64,000 nt of DNA from Acinetobacter soli (GTDB taxonomy: Bacteria > Pseudomonadota > Gammaproteobacteria > Pseudomonadales > Moraxellaceae): NCBI RefSeq assembly GCF_000760595.1, contig NZ_BBNM01000009.1, forward strand, positions 62,001 to 126,000, given 5' to 3'. Below are positions 30,302 to 38,734 of the stretch, piece by piece. Each line of letters starts with the position of its first letter. Position 1 is the stretch's first letter. The translations under genes were made by a program, and so were the position numbers. The notes beneath the pieces were generated by a model. It did no database searches, had not been told where the DNA came from, and saw nothing but the letters and a program-made list of their open reading frames with translations.

Positions 30302-30334
30302 AAGAGTCTGAACTTAAAGTAAATTCAGACTCTT
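30302..30334 (-). terminator. Terminator of the iron alcohol dehydrogenase gene
   Basis: On the minus strand, stem AAGAGTCTGAA/TTCAGACTCTT with an 11-nt loop and a T-rich tail. Confidence 0.8.
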
Positions 30335-30359
30335 AGCAAAATGATAAAAAAATGAAGAA

Positions 30360-31544
30360 TTACCAAGCTTTTTTCAAAATCGCTTTTAGATCAGCTAAGC
30401 TCGCTTCTTTTGGGTTATAAATAATTGAGCCATCATTGAGTGCTTTTTCAGCCACTTCATCGAGCTGAGCTTCGCTTATTTTGCCTGTTTCACGTAAGGT
30501 ACGTGGCAGTTTGGTCATGCTGAATAAACGATCACGCATGGCCAAAATGGTGGAAATGGCCTTGTCTGCACGTTGATTGGCTGGTGTTTGTGCATAAATA
30601 TCAGCGCCAGCCAGTGGCAGCAAGAGGTCGGCAATTTTTGGACCATTCACGTCTTTGTTGTATTCAAGCACGTACGGTAAGAATAGATTCATACATAAAC
30701 CGTGCGGCAAATGCGCAACTGCACCCAAAGCATGACCGAGTGAATGCACCAGACCGACCATCGAATTTGAAAAAGCAATGCCGGCCATGGTAGAAGCTTG
30801 TGCCAGTTCAAGACGGCCTTGGGCATCGTTTGGATTTTCAATGACTTGAAACAGATGCTCGCTGATTTTTTTAATTCCGGCGCTGGCGTAAGCATCGCTA
30901 ATTGGATTTGCGGCTAGGCAGGTATAGGCTTCGACACAGTGGGTTAAAGCATCCATACCAGTCATTGCAGTGAGATGAGCGGGTAACGTCAGGGTCATGC
31001 GCGGATCTAAAATGGCGGCATGTGGCATCAAATAGTTCGAAGCAAAGGCCATTTTGACATTTTTTTCCGTATCTGACACAACGGCCACCATAGTGGCCTC
31101 AGAGCCTGTACCTGAGGTGGTCGGAATAACAAAAAACGGCTTTAACGGTTTAGGCAGATTGTGGGCACCTGAATATTTTAAGAGATCATCACCGCCCTCA
31201 GAAACCAGAATATTGGTGGCTTTCGAGGTATCAATCACGGAGCCACCACCAATGGCAATAATGGCATCACAGCCATGTTCACGATACAACTCTGCTGCAC
31301 GTCGAACCGTTTGCAGGCTAGAGTCGGGTGGAACATCATCAAAAATATAACCAATTACCGTATCGGTTGAGCCAAATGCTGCTTCGATGGGTTCGAGTAA
31401 CTTGTTGGCACGCACGCCTTTGTCGGTAATGATAAAGGCTTTTTTTGCGCCCAAGGTAGCCAGTTCAAACGGAATATGTTCAAGCGCGGCATGGCCAGCA
31501 ATCACTTTGACAGGACAGAAAAACTCATAGTAAGGCTTGGCCAT
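30360..31544 (-). CDS. Iron-containing alcohol dehydrogenase (group III)
   Basis: NAD(P)-dependent dehydrogenase of 394 residues. The nucleotide-binding motif is AIIAIGGGSVIDTSKA (about 95-110). Metal ligands are expected in AILDPRMT, GMDALTHCVEAY and GLVHSLGHALGAVAHLPHG, all intact. It resembles the YqhD-unrelated 1,3-propanediol/butanol dehydrogenase group that acts on short to medium alcohols or aldehydes. It starts 1 bp after the SCP2-like gene, so the two are surely cotranscribed, which hints at a lipid or fatty alcohol context. Substrate unknown. Confidence 0.94.
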   Translation of the reverse strand: MAKPYYEFFCPVKVIAGHAALEHIPFELATLGAKKAFIITDKGVRANKLLEPIEAAFGSTDTVIGYIFDDVPPDSSLQTVRRAAELYREHGCDAIIAIGGGSVIDTSKATNILVSEGGDDLLKYSGAHNLPKPLKPFFVIPTTSGTGSEATMVAVVSDTEKNVKMAFASNYLMPHAAILDPRMTLTLPAHLTAMTGMDALTHCVEAYTCLAANPISDAYASAGIKKISEHLFQVIENPNDAQGRLELAQASTMAGIAFSNSMVGLVHSLGHALGAVAHLPHGLCMNLFLPYVLEYNKDVNGPKIADLLLPLAGADIYAQTPANQRADKAISTILAMRDRLFSMTKLPRTLRETGKISEAQLDEVAEKALNDGSIIYNPKEASLADLKAILKKAW

Positions 31545-31545
31545 G

Positions 31546-32079
31546 TTAAATACTCCGTTTTAAGTATGATTGTGCGACTTTAAGATAAATATGGGCAGCG
31601 CCGGTCAATTTGTCCTTCAATGCCAACTCGCTTGGGTACTCTTTTACTGCAAGTGAAGCCACGACTTTAGGTAAAATCAAGGCTTCCATTTTATTTAGAC
31701 ACCGTACCAGACGAATTGCATACGACAGATCACCATCAGCAATCATACGGTCATTGGCAAATGCCTGTGCGGTACTTTCCTGAAAAGAAAACACTAAAAA
31801 AGCATGACTCAAATGCTTAAAGGTAATGGTGAGATCGGGTTTGATGTCGGTATTGGAAAGTAACTGAAGACGTTTATCTGGTGTTACCCGTGCCACGAAA
31901 GCTGGACCATGTGGAAAAACGTTCATTGATAAAACAAAATTGGCTGGAAACTTGGCAACTTCCTGTTGAATCTCTTGATCGACTTCACTTGCCATGGCAA
32001 GCCCGCGCCCAATCACATCCATCATGAGTTTGACGTAGCTCAGCTGCAATGCAGGTTTAACGGCTTTTATTGGAATCAC
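31546..32079 (-). CDS. SCP2-like small protein preceding the alcohol dehydrogenase
   Basis: 177 residues from GTG 32079, with AAAGGGAAAG upstream. The middle section (FVLSMNVFPHGPAFVARVTPDKRLQLLSNTDIKPDLTITFKHLSHAFLVFS) has the strand pattern of sterol-carrier-protein-2 domains, which bind fatty acyl or sterol ligands. The flanks are helical, ending in a basic tail. No signal peptide. Gene order and the 1-bp gap tie it to the alcohol dehydrogenase. The fold assignment is tentative. Confidence 0.68.
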   Translation of the reverse strand: MIPIKAVKPALQLSYVKLMMDVIGRGLAMASEVDQEIQQEVAKFPANFVLSMNVFPHGPAFVARVTPDKRLQLLSNTDIKPDLTITFKHLSHAFLVFSFQESTAQAFANDRMIADGDLSYAIRLVRCLNKMEALILPKVVASLAVKEYPSELALKDKLTGAAHIYLKVAQSYLKRSI

Positions 32080-32110
32080 TCTACTTTCCCTTTGCAGTTT
32101 CTAATTTTAT

Positions 32111-32128
32111 TTAGAGTATTTACTCTAA
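32111..32128. promoter_or_regulatory. Perfect 18-bp palindrome upstream of the SCP2-like/ADH pair
   Basis: TTAGAGTATTTACTCTAA, arms of 8 bp with a TT centre, 32-49 bp upstream of the GTG start and next to a TAAAAT -10-like box on the minus strand. Shape and place fit a TetR-type operator. It might instead be the lipB terminator, but the T tract is poor. Confidence 0.5.
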
Positions 32129-32155
32129 TTGATTTTTTGATGATCGAAAAGTGAT

Positions 32156-32815
32156 TTATCGTGTGATGACTTGTACGTCACTAAAATCTTCGCGGGATTT
32201 AAAATAGTTCACTACCTGATCGCATAACTGTTCAAAGCTAGGATAGGCAACCAGTAAGTCACATAACCGCACCATTTCGAGCCCAGCATAACCACAAGGA
32301 TTAATACTTTGAAAGCCACTCAGGTCGCAATCGATATTTAAAGCCAGCCCATGATAACTGCGTCCGCGACGAATTTTAAACCCCAGTGAACCAATTTTAC
32401 GCCCTGCAACATAGACACCCGGGGCATCAGCTTTGGCATAAGCTTCAATGCCATAAGCTTCAAGCAGATCAATCATGAGTTGTTCAGCAAAAGAAACCAG
32501 CGTTCGAACATTCCATTTCAAACGGTTCAGATCAAATAAAAAGTAGATCACCATTTGTCCCGGGCCATGCCACGTAACCTGACCGCCTCGATCAGATTGA
32601 ACTACAGGAATGTCGGTTTGCAGCAAGATATGTTCTGGCTTTCCAGCCTGACCTTGAGTTAAAACAGGCTGATGTTGCAAAATCCACAATTGATCGGGAG
32701 TATCGGCATCCCGCTCATTGGTGAGGGTTTTCATTTCATCAAACAGATCGGCATAGGGATGCAACTGGGTGTATTGTCGAATGACGAGTGTGGGTTTTAA
32801 AACAGTATCATTCAC
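32156..32815 (-). CDS. lipB: Octanoyl-ACP:protein octanoyltransferase
   Basis: Transfers octanoyl groups from acyl carrier protein to lipoyl domains, the first step of lipoate synthesis. 219 residues from GTG 32815, chosen because AAGAGAT lies seven bases upstream and the longer frame adds a hydrophobic extension not typical of LipB. Catalytic Cys174 lies in SINPCGYAG and Lys140 in [21 protein letters not shown] is the family signature. It follows ybeD after an intervening hairpin. The partner lipA is not in the window. Confidence 0.95.
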   Translation of the reverse strand: MNDTVLKPTLVIRQYTQLHPYADLFDEMKTLTNERDADTPDQLWILQHQPVLTQGQAGKPEHILLQTDIPVVQSDRGGQVTWHGPGQMVIYFLFDLNRLKWNVRTLVSFAEQLMIDLLEAYGIEAYAKADAPGVYVAGRKIGSLGFKIRRGRSYHGLALNIDCDLSGFQSINPCGYAGLEMVRLCDLLVAYPSFEQLCDQVVNYFKSREDFSDVQVITR

Positions 32816-32871
32816 AGATCGTATCTCTTCGTGTTTGAAGTGAAAGCAGAAATTAGATAGGCAAATAAAGA

Positions 32872-32895
32872 AAAACACGCCACAGGGCGTGTTTT
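32872..32895 (-). terminator. Terminator between ybeD and lipB
   Basis: Stem AAAACACGCC/GGGCGTGTTTT around 3 bases just after the ybeD stop. It lies on the lipB leader, so lipB probably has its own promoter or partial readthrough. Confidence 0.75.
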
Positions 32896-32900
32896 AAAGC

Positions 32901-33188
32901 TTAAAGTGCAGTACGAATCAGTGGGCAAGCCGCCAAATCTGCATACAGTGCGTGCACTTGTTCAAGTTCTTCAAAGCGCAATTGCGCTGTTAAAGAATGA
33001 TATTTTCCTGTACGTGATGGTTGCACCTTGATTGATGCAGCATCAAATTCAGGAAAGTGCTTCTGCAAAATATCAACAACAGCTACGCGAAGCTCATCTC
33101 CTGCATTACCAATCAATTTGATTGGATAATCCATTGGAAAAACCCAAAGATGTTCTTGTAATTCACGAGAAGGAGTGCGGTCTAACAT
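32901..33188 (-). CDS. ybeD: YbeD/DUF493 family protein
   Basis: About 95 residues. ATG 33188 (MLDRTPSREL) is preferred because GGAG lies seven bases upstream; the frame is open to 33227. The core FPMDYPIKLIGNAGDELRVAVVDILQKHFPEFD followed by RTGKYHSLTAQLRF is diagnostic of UPF0250 (YbeD). It has a ferredoxin-like ACT-type fold and is usually located next to lipB, as here. A regulatory role in lipoate metabolism has been suggested for the family but not settled. Confidence 0.9.
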   Translation of the reverse strand: MLDRTPSRELQEHLWVFPMDYPIKLIGNAGDELRVAVVDILQKHFPEFDAASIKVQPSRTGKYHSLTAQLRFEELEQVHALYADLAACPLIRTAL

Positions 33189-33203
33189 ATCAGTCTCCAT
33201 AGT

Positions 33204-33230
33204 TAATGCCTGCGAAGATGCAGGCATTAA
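33204..33230. terminator. Hairpin between rpoD and ybeD
   Basis: Inverted repeat with arms TAATGCCTGC/GCAGGCATTA and a 6-nt loop. Its tail on the minus strand (TTAACT) is a poor T run, so it may attenuate rather than stop rpoD transcripts before ybeD. Confidence 0.5.
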
Positions 33231-33292
33231 AGTATTTGGATCTTAAATGGGGGCAGTCACCTGAGTATCAAGTGACTACGGATCAGCAGTGC

Positions 33293-35179
33293 TTAGTCAT
33301 TTTCAAGGAATGAACGTAAATGTTCAGAACGTGAAGGATGACGCAATTTGCGCAGTGCTTTCGCCTCAATCTGACGGATACGTTCACGTGTCACATCAAA
33401 CTGCTTACCCACTTCTTCTAGCGTATGATCCGTTGGCATATCGATACCAAAGCGCATTTTCAAGACTTTTGCTTCACGTTCAGTCAAGTTTTCAAGCACT
33501 TCACGTGTTGCTTCTTTTAAGCCTTCCGAGGTTGCCGCATCAACTGGTGAAGTGATGTTTGAATCCTCGATAAAATCACCCAAATGCGAATCTTCGTCAT
33601 CACCGATTGGTGTCTCCATCGAAATCGGCTCTTTGGCGATTTTAAGCACTTTACGGACTTTTACTTCGTCCATTTCCAAACGTTCACCCAGTTCTTCAGG
33701 TGTCGGTTCACGGCCCATTTCTTGCAGAAGCTGGCGAGATACACGGTTGATCTTGTTAATGGTTTCAATCATGTGTACCGGAATACGGATGGTACGTGCT
33801 TGGTCGGCAATCGAACGGGTAATGGCCTGACGAATCCACCATGTTGCATAGGTCGAAAATTTATAACCACGACGGTATTCAAATTTATCAACCGCTTTCA
33901 TCAAGCCGATGTTCCCTTCTTGAATGAGATCAAGGAATTGCAAACCACGGTTGGTGTACTTTTTCGCAATTGAAATGACCAGACGCAAGTTGGCTTCAAC
34001 CATTTCTTTCTTGGCACGACGTGCTTTGGCTTCACCAACAGCCATACGTTTAGCAATTTCTTTGATCTCGCGAACGTTTAGATCCAGATCTTTCTCGATT
34101 TCAGCAATTTTTTGCTGGAAAGCCAAGATGTCTGGGCGCACCTTTTCAAGATGGCCTTTGGTTTCGGCTGGTGCTTTTGCAATCTGTTCTTCAAGCCAGC
34201 TTGGGTTTGACTCTTGTCCCGGGAATGTAGTACGGAACTGGGTACGATCCATGCGACCACGACGGACAGCATAACGCATCACTTCACGTTCGTTAGAACG
34301 AATCTGCTCGTGTGTACCCCGAATCATCTCAGAGATAATATCAAACAGGCGAGGCGTGAACTTAAACATCATGAACACAGTGGCCAAAGACTCAAGTGCA
34401 GCTTTGGCTTCGTCGCTGTTACGGCCATGTTTGGCAATCACAGATTTAGTGTTGTTCCACGCAGCTTCGAGTTCTTCAAAGCGAACTTTTGCAATTTCTG
34501 GATCTGGGCCTGAATCGCCTTCAGAGTCATCATCGCTTTCAGACTCTTCCTCTTCTTCATCCTCGTCATCGAGCTTGACCTCTTTGGTCGATTTAGTCGA
34601 TGCATCATCGTCTTGATCAATCTCGGCTTCTTCTTCCAGAACTTCTGGAATCTCTTCGTCTGATTCAGGATCAAGATAACCAGACAAAATGTCGGCTAGA
34701 CGGCGTTCGCCAGTCACATAATCATTATATTCTTGTAATACAACTTCAACAGCATTTGGCCAGTAAGCAATCGAATGAAGAACGTCACGAATACCTTCTT
34801 CAATACGTTTTGCAATGCTGATTTCGCCTTCGCGCGTTAAGAGTTCAACCGTTCCCATTTCACGCATGTACATACGTACAGGGTCTGTTGTACGGCCCGG
34901 TTCATTTTCCACAGACGCAAGTACAGCTGCAGCTTCTTCTTCTGCAACTTCATCGGCTTCTGTCGAATCACCGAACATCGTATCATCAGATTCAGGTGCA
35001 CGTTCATGCACAGGAATACCAACGTCTTGAAGCATCTGGATAATGTCTTCAATCTGTTCGCTTTCTGTGATTGAGTCTGGGAGATGATCGTTAACCTCAG
35101 CGTAGGTTAAGTAACCTTGTTCTTTGCCTCGGCTAATCAGAGCCGCTACTTGAGAAGTAGGGGAATGCATATCGCTCAT
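33293..35179 (-). CDS. rpoD: Primary sigma factor RpoD (sigma-70)
   Basis: Housekeeping sigma factor, 628 residues. Region 1.1 is at the N terminus. A non-conserved region contains a long acidic stretch near residues 190-220 ([18 protein letters not shown]). Region 2 has [41 protein letters not shown]-type sequence and [15 protein letters not shown] for -10 binding. Region 4.2 ends with [29 protein letters not shown]. Unlike many proteobacteria it is not next to dnaG, which lies 16 kb away. Confidence 0.98.
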   Translation of the reverse strand: MSDMHSPTSQVAALISRGKEQGYLTYAEVNDHLPDSITESEQIEDIIQMLQDVGIPVHERAPESDDTMFGDSTEADEVAEEEAAAVLASVENEPGRTTDPVRMYMREMGTVELLTREGEISIAKRIEEGIRDVLHSIAYWPNAVEVVLQEYNDYVTGERRLADILSGYLDPESDEEIPEVLEEEAEIDQDDDASTKSTKEVKLDDEDEEEEESESDDDSEGDSGPDPEIAKVRFEELEAAWNNTKSVIAKHGRNSDEAKAALESLATVFMMFKFTPRLFDIISEMIRGTHEQIRSNEREVMRYAVRRGRMDRTQFRTTFPGQESNPSWLEEQIAKAPAETKGHLEKVRPDILAFQQKIAEIEKDLDLNVREIKEIAKRMAVGEAKARRAKKEMVEANLRLVISIAKKYTNRGLQFLDLIQEGNIGLMKAVDKFEYRRGYKFSTYATWWIRQAITRSIADQARTIRIPVHMIETINKINRVSRQLLQEMGREPTPEELGERLEMDEVKVRKVLKIAKEPISMETPIGDDEDSHLGDFIEDSNITSPVDAATSEGLKEATREVLENLTEREAKVLKMRFGIDMPTDHTLEEVGKQFDVTRERIRQIEAKALRKLRHPSRSEHLRSFLEND

Positions 35180-35543
35180 CTTTGCTTACTCTTCGTTGAA
35201 TCTGTGGCAGTAAAAAACCGTGCATGATAGCACAATTCGCTATAAATGTTTTCAATTTGATCGATCAGATATAAATGAAAAAAATCTTTGATTTCACAGC
35301 TATTTTTTGAATATTGGGACAAAACGAATGTTTTTCAAGTGCAATGCCTGTTTATTTTTTCTTCCTGCTTCGCACATGATTCTCAACACTATCAAGACTT
35401 TTCTGAATATACAATTTTTTTGACGAAAAAAAATTCAAAAACCCTGAATTTATGAAAAAAAATAAATAAAACTTGACAAGAATTTTAAAGGGAGATAAAT
35501 AGCGCCTAGAACATTCACATTTTTTCATTATGAGGTAGTTTTA
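35180..35543. other. Divergent regulatory region rpoD / PA3496-like gene
   Basis: About 364 AT-rich bases between divergent genes. It contains an extended -10 (TGCTATCAT, minus strand, ATGATA at 35224-35229) for rpoD and the promoter at 35473-35501 for the gene to the right. Nothing else is evident. Confidence 0.5.
35473..35501 (+). promoter_or_regulatory. Candidate strong promoter with GC-rich discriminator
   Basis: Consensus -35 TTGACA (35473-35478), a 17-bp spacer and a TAAATA -10-like box, followed directly by GCGCC. The same discriminator type occurs at the tRNA-Met promoters in this window. It suggests growth-rate (ppGpp) control of the gene from 35544. Confidence 0.5.
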
Positions 35544-35756
35544 GTGTCTTCTACAGATTTTGAATTAGATGATAACTACGGTGATGATGATGATGTTAGT
35601 TTTGATGAAGCATCAGGCAAAATCAGTGCCAAAGAATCATTAGAAAAGCGTCGTTTGATTGACGATCTACTCGCGCAGCGTCGATTGGAGCGTGAGCTGA
35701 AAGATTTTGATTATGATCTTGATGATGATGATCTTGATGACGACGACGAAGACTAA
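35544..35756 (+). CDS. Small acidic protein, PA3496 family
   Basis: 70 residues from GTG 35544, with TGAGGTAG upstream. Both ends are extremely acidic: DDNYGDDDDVSFDEAS near the N terminus and DYDLDDDDLDDDDED at the C terminus. They flank a basic helix, SLEKRRLIDDLLAQRRLERELKDF. It fits the family annotated as PA3496 putative envelope integrity proteins. The function is unproven, and the charge pattern would also suit a nucleic-acid mimic or chaperone tail. Strong promoter upstream; a YecA-like gene follows 73 bp on. Confidence 0.8.
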   Translation: MSSTDFELDDNYGDDDDVSFDEASGKISAKESLEKRRLIDDLLAQRRLERELKDFDYDLDDDDLDDDDED

Positions 35757-35829
35757 CATAAATCAGATGTAGTCCATCTACGGCTGAAAATGATATGCTA
35801 CAGCCTATTTTTATGAAATTGGATACACA

Positions 35830-36354
35830 ATGAGTACTTTGAATTTAGACCTGTTGAGCGATTATCTTGACGGTGACCAAAACGAATACGGTCTGGATTT
35901 TGCAGCTACTCATGGTTTTTTGTGTGCCATTGCGGTTGGACCACAGTTTGACCGCTGGTTAAATGAATTGTTTGAAGGCAATCAGAAAAGTGTGCCAACA
36001 GCAATCATTGAACAGATCAACATTTGGCTTGATCAGATTCGCCAAAATCTGGCTAATGAAGAAGGAATCGAGTTTCCTTTTGAAATTGAAGAAGCCGACA
36101 CCGAGTCAAGTTTGGGCGACTGGAGCGTTGGTTTTGTCGATGCGATGTTTCTCAACGAAGATGCATGGTTTACACCAGAGCATGAAGAGCAATTGGTCGA
36201 TTTGACTTTGCCGATTATGGTGTTCAGTGGCATTGATGAAGAAGATCCACAAATGGAATCTTTCCGTCGTAATGGTCAGTTGATGGATGAGCTGGCGGAA
36301 GAAATTCCAGAGAACCTAAACGAATTGTATTTGATGTACCATACACCCAACTAA
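35830..36354 (+). CDS. UPF0149 (YgfB/YecA) family protein
   Basis: 174 residues, soluble and acidic. Recognisable blocks are DFAATHGFLCAIAVGP near residue 25, LGDWSVGFVDAM around 98, and a C-terminal LNELYLMYH. This is the helical UPF0149 fold. It lacks the C-terminal Cys-rich SEC-C metal motif of long YecA proteins, so it is the short form. Function unknown; one Pseudomonas member, YgfB, affects gene expression. Single gene followed by a terminator. Confidence 0.88.
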   Translation: MSTLNLDLLSDYLDGDQNEYGLDFAATHGFLCAIAVGPQFDRWLNELFEGNQKSVPTAIIEQINIWLDQIRQNLANEEGIEFPFEIEEADTESSLGDWSVGFVDAMFLNEDAWFTPEHEEQLVDLTLPIMVFSGIDEEDPQMESFRRNGQLMDELAEEIPENLNELYLMYHTPN

Positions 36355-36433
36355 AACGTTTTCGTGCTGCTTTTCGTCAAGTAGTTAAACGCAATGTTTG
36401 GCTTATTGGTTTAAAGCTGCGACTTGAACACAC

Positions 36434-36462
36434 AAAAAACACCTCTAAAGAGGTGTTTTTTA
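36434..36462. terminator. Bidirectional terminator between the UPF0149 gene and tpm
   Basis: Stem AAAAAACACCTC/GAGGTGTTTTTT with a 4-nt loop. Confidence 0.9.
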
Positions 36463-36469
36463 TTTTCAT

Positions 36470-37114
36470 TTAGCGCGATAAATGCCAGATTTTTTCTTGT
36501 GCTTGTCGTCCTTTGTGTTGTTCTGATAATTCCACATGCGCCAGTTGTCGAATTGAATATTGCGATGCATAAAGCTGTTTAATTTCTTCTGTCTCGACCG
36601 AGAAAGGCGGGCCTTGAAAACTGTCTTGATCATACTGGTAACTCACCAGAAGCTGCACTGCGCCTTGAGTTATATCGATCAGATGCTGTGCGTAGCGGGC
36701 ACGCATTTCAGGCGGTAATGCAATTAAGGCTGCGCGGTCATAAATTGCATCGATCTGCCCAATCTCTACATTGGATACATCGAAAAAATCACCAACAAAA
36801 AGATCGATTTCTGGATGATGATAGTGAACACATGCTTCAAGCTGTTTTTGTTCAAATACAATGCCCAGATCATCTTTCAACTGTTGCATCAAAGCATGAA
36901 CTGCAACAGGACTCAGTTCAATCGCCACCACGCGAAAACCTTGTATGAGCAACCAGCCAATATCCAAAGTTTTCCCACTTAAAGGCACCAAAATACGAGC
37001 ATGTGGCTGGAGTGATAAAGTAGATAAATACTGAATTAAGTAATCATTGGGCTGTGGCTGATGAAAACCAATTCGATTTTCTTGCCAGCGTTGATGCCAA
37101 AAATCTTGTTGCAT
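36470..37114 (-). CDS. tpm: Thiopurine S-methyltransferase
   Basis: SAM-dependent methyltransferase of the bacterial TPMT family, 214 residues. In other bacteria these enzymes methylate thiopurines and inorganic selenium or tellurium. It starts with FWHQRWQENRIGFHQPQPNDYLI, a near-universal TPMT N terminus. The SAM-binding motif follows as ARILVPLSGKTLDIGWLLIQGF, then YDRAALIALPPEMRARY. Monocistronic. The physiological substrate is uncertain. Confidence 0.94.
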   Translation of the reverse strand: MQQDFWHQRWQENRIGFHQPQPNDYLIQYLSTLSLQPHARILVPLSGKTLDIGWLLIQGFRVVAIELSPVAVHALMQQLKDDLGIVFEQKQLEACVHYHHPEIDLFVGDFFDVSNVEIGQIDAIYDRAALIALPPEMRARYAQHLIDITQGAVQLLVSYQYDQDSFQGPPFSVETEEIKQLYASQYSIRQLAHVELSEQHKGRQAQEKIWHLSR

Positions 37115-37151
37115 GCCACTATCCTTTGTTTAAAGTATAAGTTGTAACGAG

Positions 37152-37628
37152 TTAAACCACGTTATTGAATAGATGAATTGCTAAATATAGTCCTATACCA
37201 AATACACCATGAGCAAAAACACTTTTAAGTCGCGCTTGCCACGCAGAGGGCACTCGTCGCGCAGCAATTCCAAATCCGAAACAAGGCTGCATTATAAAAA
37301 AGGGTATAAGCACGGTGAATAAACCAAATCCCACAGCACAAAAGAACAGAGGTTGCTGTTCGCTAGGGATTGCTAAATAATAAAGACCAGCAAAGCCTAC
37401 ACCAATCATATAATGTGCGAGCCAGCCCACCCATTTTTCATGGGTAAGTCGAGCTGAGTTAATGATATTACGATGACAAAAAAATCCTTTTGGCATAGAT
37501 AAAAGCCACCGACCCACCAATGAATAGTCCAGTGATTGCACTCCAAACCAAAATTTTAACGCTGCGCTAGAAAGATCCATACAGATTGTTGCAGCCACAC
37601 CGATCCAGAAAATATATACCACTTCCAT
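37152..37628 (-). CDS. DUF2938 family membrane protein
   Basis: 158 residues with four hydrophobic segments: an N-terminal IFWIGVAATICMDLSSAAL, two in the middle and one near the C terminus. The motif FIMQPCFGFGIAARRVP matches DUF2938 proteins, whose function is unknown. It is divergent from a MerR-family gene, and its promoter (37661-37691) has the lengthened 19-bp spacer with an internal palindrome typical of MerR activation. It is therefore very likely the regulator's target, perhaps induced by a toxic compound or metal. Confidence 0.88.
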   Translation of the reverse strand: MEVVYIFWIGVAATICMDLSSAALKFWFGVQSLDYSLVGRWLLSMPKGFFCHRNIINSARLTHEKWVGWLAHYMIGVGFAGLYYLAIPSEQQPLFFCAVGFGLFTVLIPFFIMQPCFGFGIAARRVPSAWQARLKSVFAHGVFGIGLYLAIHLFNNVV

Positions 37629-37660
37629 TATTGCTTTAGCCTGATAAAGTAAGATACTAC

Positions 37661-37691
37661 AGTCTACAAATTGAAGTGAACTTCAAGTCAA
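37661..37691 (-). promoter_or_regulatory. MerR-type promoter of the DUF2938 gene
   Basis: On the minus strand, -35 TTGACT (37691-37686), a 19-bp spacer, and -10 TAGACT (37666-37661). Inside the spacer sits a perfect palindrome TTGAAGTGAACTTCAA (37671-37686). A 19-bp spacer with a central dyad is the hallmark of promoters that MerR-family proteins activate by DNA distortion. The -35 abuts the merR-family start codon, so binding should also restrict that gene. Confidence 0.75.
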
Positions 37692-37692
37692 G

Positions 37693-38103
37693 ATGAATGA
37701 GATCACGATTTCAACGCTTGTCCGTCAGACCGGATTAACAAGCTCAGCGCTGCGATATTATGAACGCATGGGCTTAATTCGTTCTATTGGGCGTAAAGGT
37801 TTGCAACGCGTCTTTTCTGAGCAGGTGTTAGAACAACTCGCTTTGATTGAATTAGGTAAAAAGGCAGGATTTAGTATTGCTGAAATTAAAGCCATGTTGG
37901 GGCGGCCAGATTCACAGGTAGATAAATTAAAACTTGAGGAAAAAGCACAGGAACTGGAGCAGAAAATAAGAGAACTTGAATCGCTCAGAAAAATGCTAAA
38001 CCATGCCACGCAGTGTAGTTTTATCAATCCGTTGGAGTGCCCAAAGTTCAAGCGCATCATGGCATTGTCCAAAGCTGGATCAGTTTTAATCACTAAAGAT
38101 TAA
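37693..38103 (+). CDS. MerR-family transcriptional regulator
   Basis: 136 residues. Winged-helix DNA-binding domain at about 5-75: ISTLVRQTGLTSSALRYYERMGLI, then RVFSEQVLEQLALIELGKKAGFSIAEIKAML. A dimerisation coiled coil follows (EEKAQELEQKIRELESLRKML), then a short C-terminal sensor with two Cys (TQCSFINPLECPKF). Two cysteines could bind a metal or react with an electrophile, but the spacing matches neither SoxR nor classical MerR. It is transcribed away from the DUF2938 gene, whose promoter it probably activates. No clear ribosome-binding site, so translation may be weak or leaderless. Confidence 0.93.
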   Translation: MNEITISTLVRQTGLTSSALRYYERMGLIRSIGRKGLQRVFSEQVLEQLALIELGKKAGFSIAEIKAMLGRPDSQVDKLKLEEKAQELEQKIRELESLRKMLNHATQCSFINPLECPKFKRIMALSKAGSVLITKD

Positions 38104-38128
38104 GATATCGAAGTGAAATGAACTATAT

Positions 38129-38734
38129 TTAAGCTTTGCGTTTGAAGAATTTTCTATACAACCACATCAAACCTAACACTGCAACAATTGCCAAAATGAC
38201 ATATCCCACACGATGCATGATTGCAAACATGAGTGCTTGATTTTCACCAAAGTAAAAGCCCACACAAGCTAAAAATGTGGTCCAGATCAGTGTACCCAAG
38301 CTACTGTAGAGCATAAATTTCCAAAAGGGCATATGACTCATGCCAGCCGGAATACTAATGAGGGAGCGAACAGCCGGAATCATGCGTCCGAAAAAGACAA
38401 TTCTGTGACCATAATGCTCAAACCATTCAAGTGCCTTGTGTACGTCTTTGCACTTAATGAATAGATATTTGCCATAACGGTCTACAAGTTTAAATAAAGA
38501 TTCTTGAGAAATCTTACGACCCAAAGCATACAAAACGGCTGCGGCAACAATCGAACCAAAGCTGCCAGCAACAATCACACCGACAATCTGTAACTGACCA
38601 CGTGAGGCGGTGTAGCCTGCACTGGGCATAATAATTTCAGAGGGAATAGGAGGGAAGACATTGTCTAGAAACATTAAGAAGGCGATGCCCAAATAGCCTA
38701 AACGTTCAATAATCTGTATGACCCAATTTTCCAT
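38129..38734 (-). CDS. DedA-family membrane protein
   Basis: 201 residues with five or so hydrophobic segments. Family blocks: YLGIAFLMFLDNVFPPIPSEIIMPSAGY near the N terminus, HGHRIVFFGRMIPAVRSLISIPAG-type sequence about residue 110, and a C-terminal anchor ending in a basic tail. DedA proteins are proton-dependent and some flip undecaprenyl phosphate or phospholipids; which holds here is unknown. The conserved acidic E and R residues (PSEI, FGRMIPAVR) are intact. Convergent with the merR-family gene. Confidence 0.93.
   Translation of the reverse strand: MENWVIQIIERLGYLGIAFLMFLDNVFPPIPSEIIMPSAGYTASRGQLQIVGVIVAGSFGSIVAAAVLYALGRKISQESLFKLVDRYGKYLFIKCKDVHKALEWFEHYGHRIVFFGRMIPAVRSLISIPAGMSHMPFWKFMLYSSLGTLIWTTFLACVGFYFGENQALMFAIMHRVGYVILAIVAVLGLMWLYRKFFKRKA

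Noticed and set aside
34438-34674. Lys/Arg-rich small frames inside rpoD
   Set aside because: Frame-shifted readings of the acidic GAA/GAT-rich stretch of RpoD.
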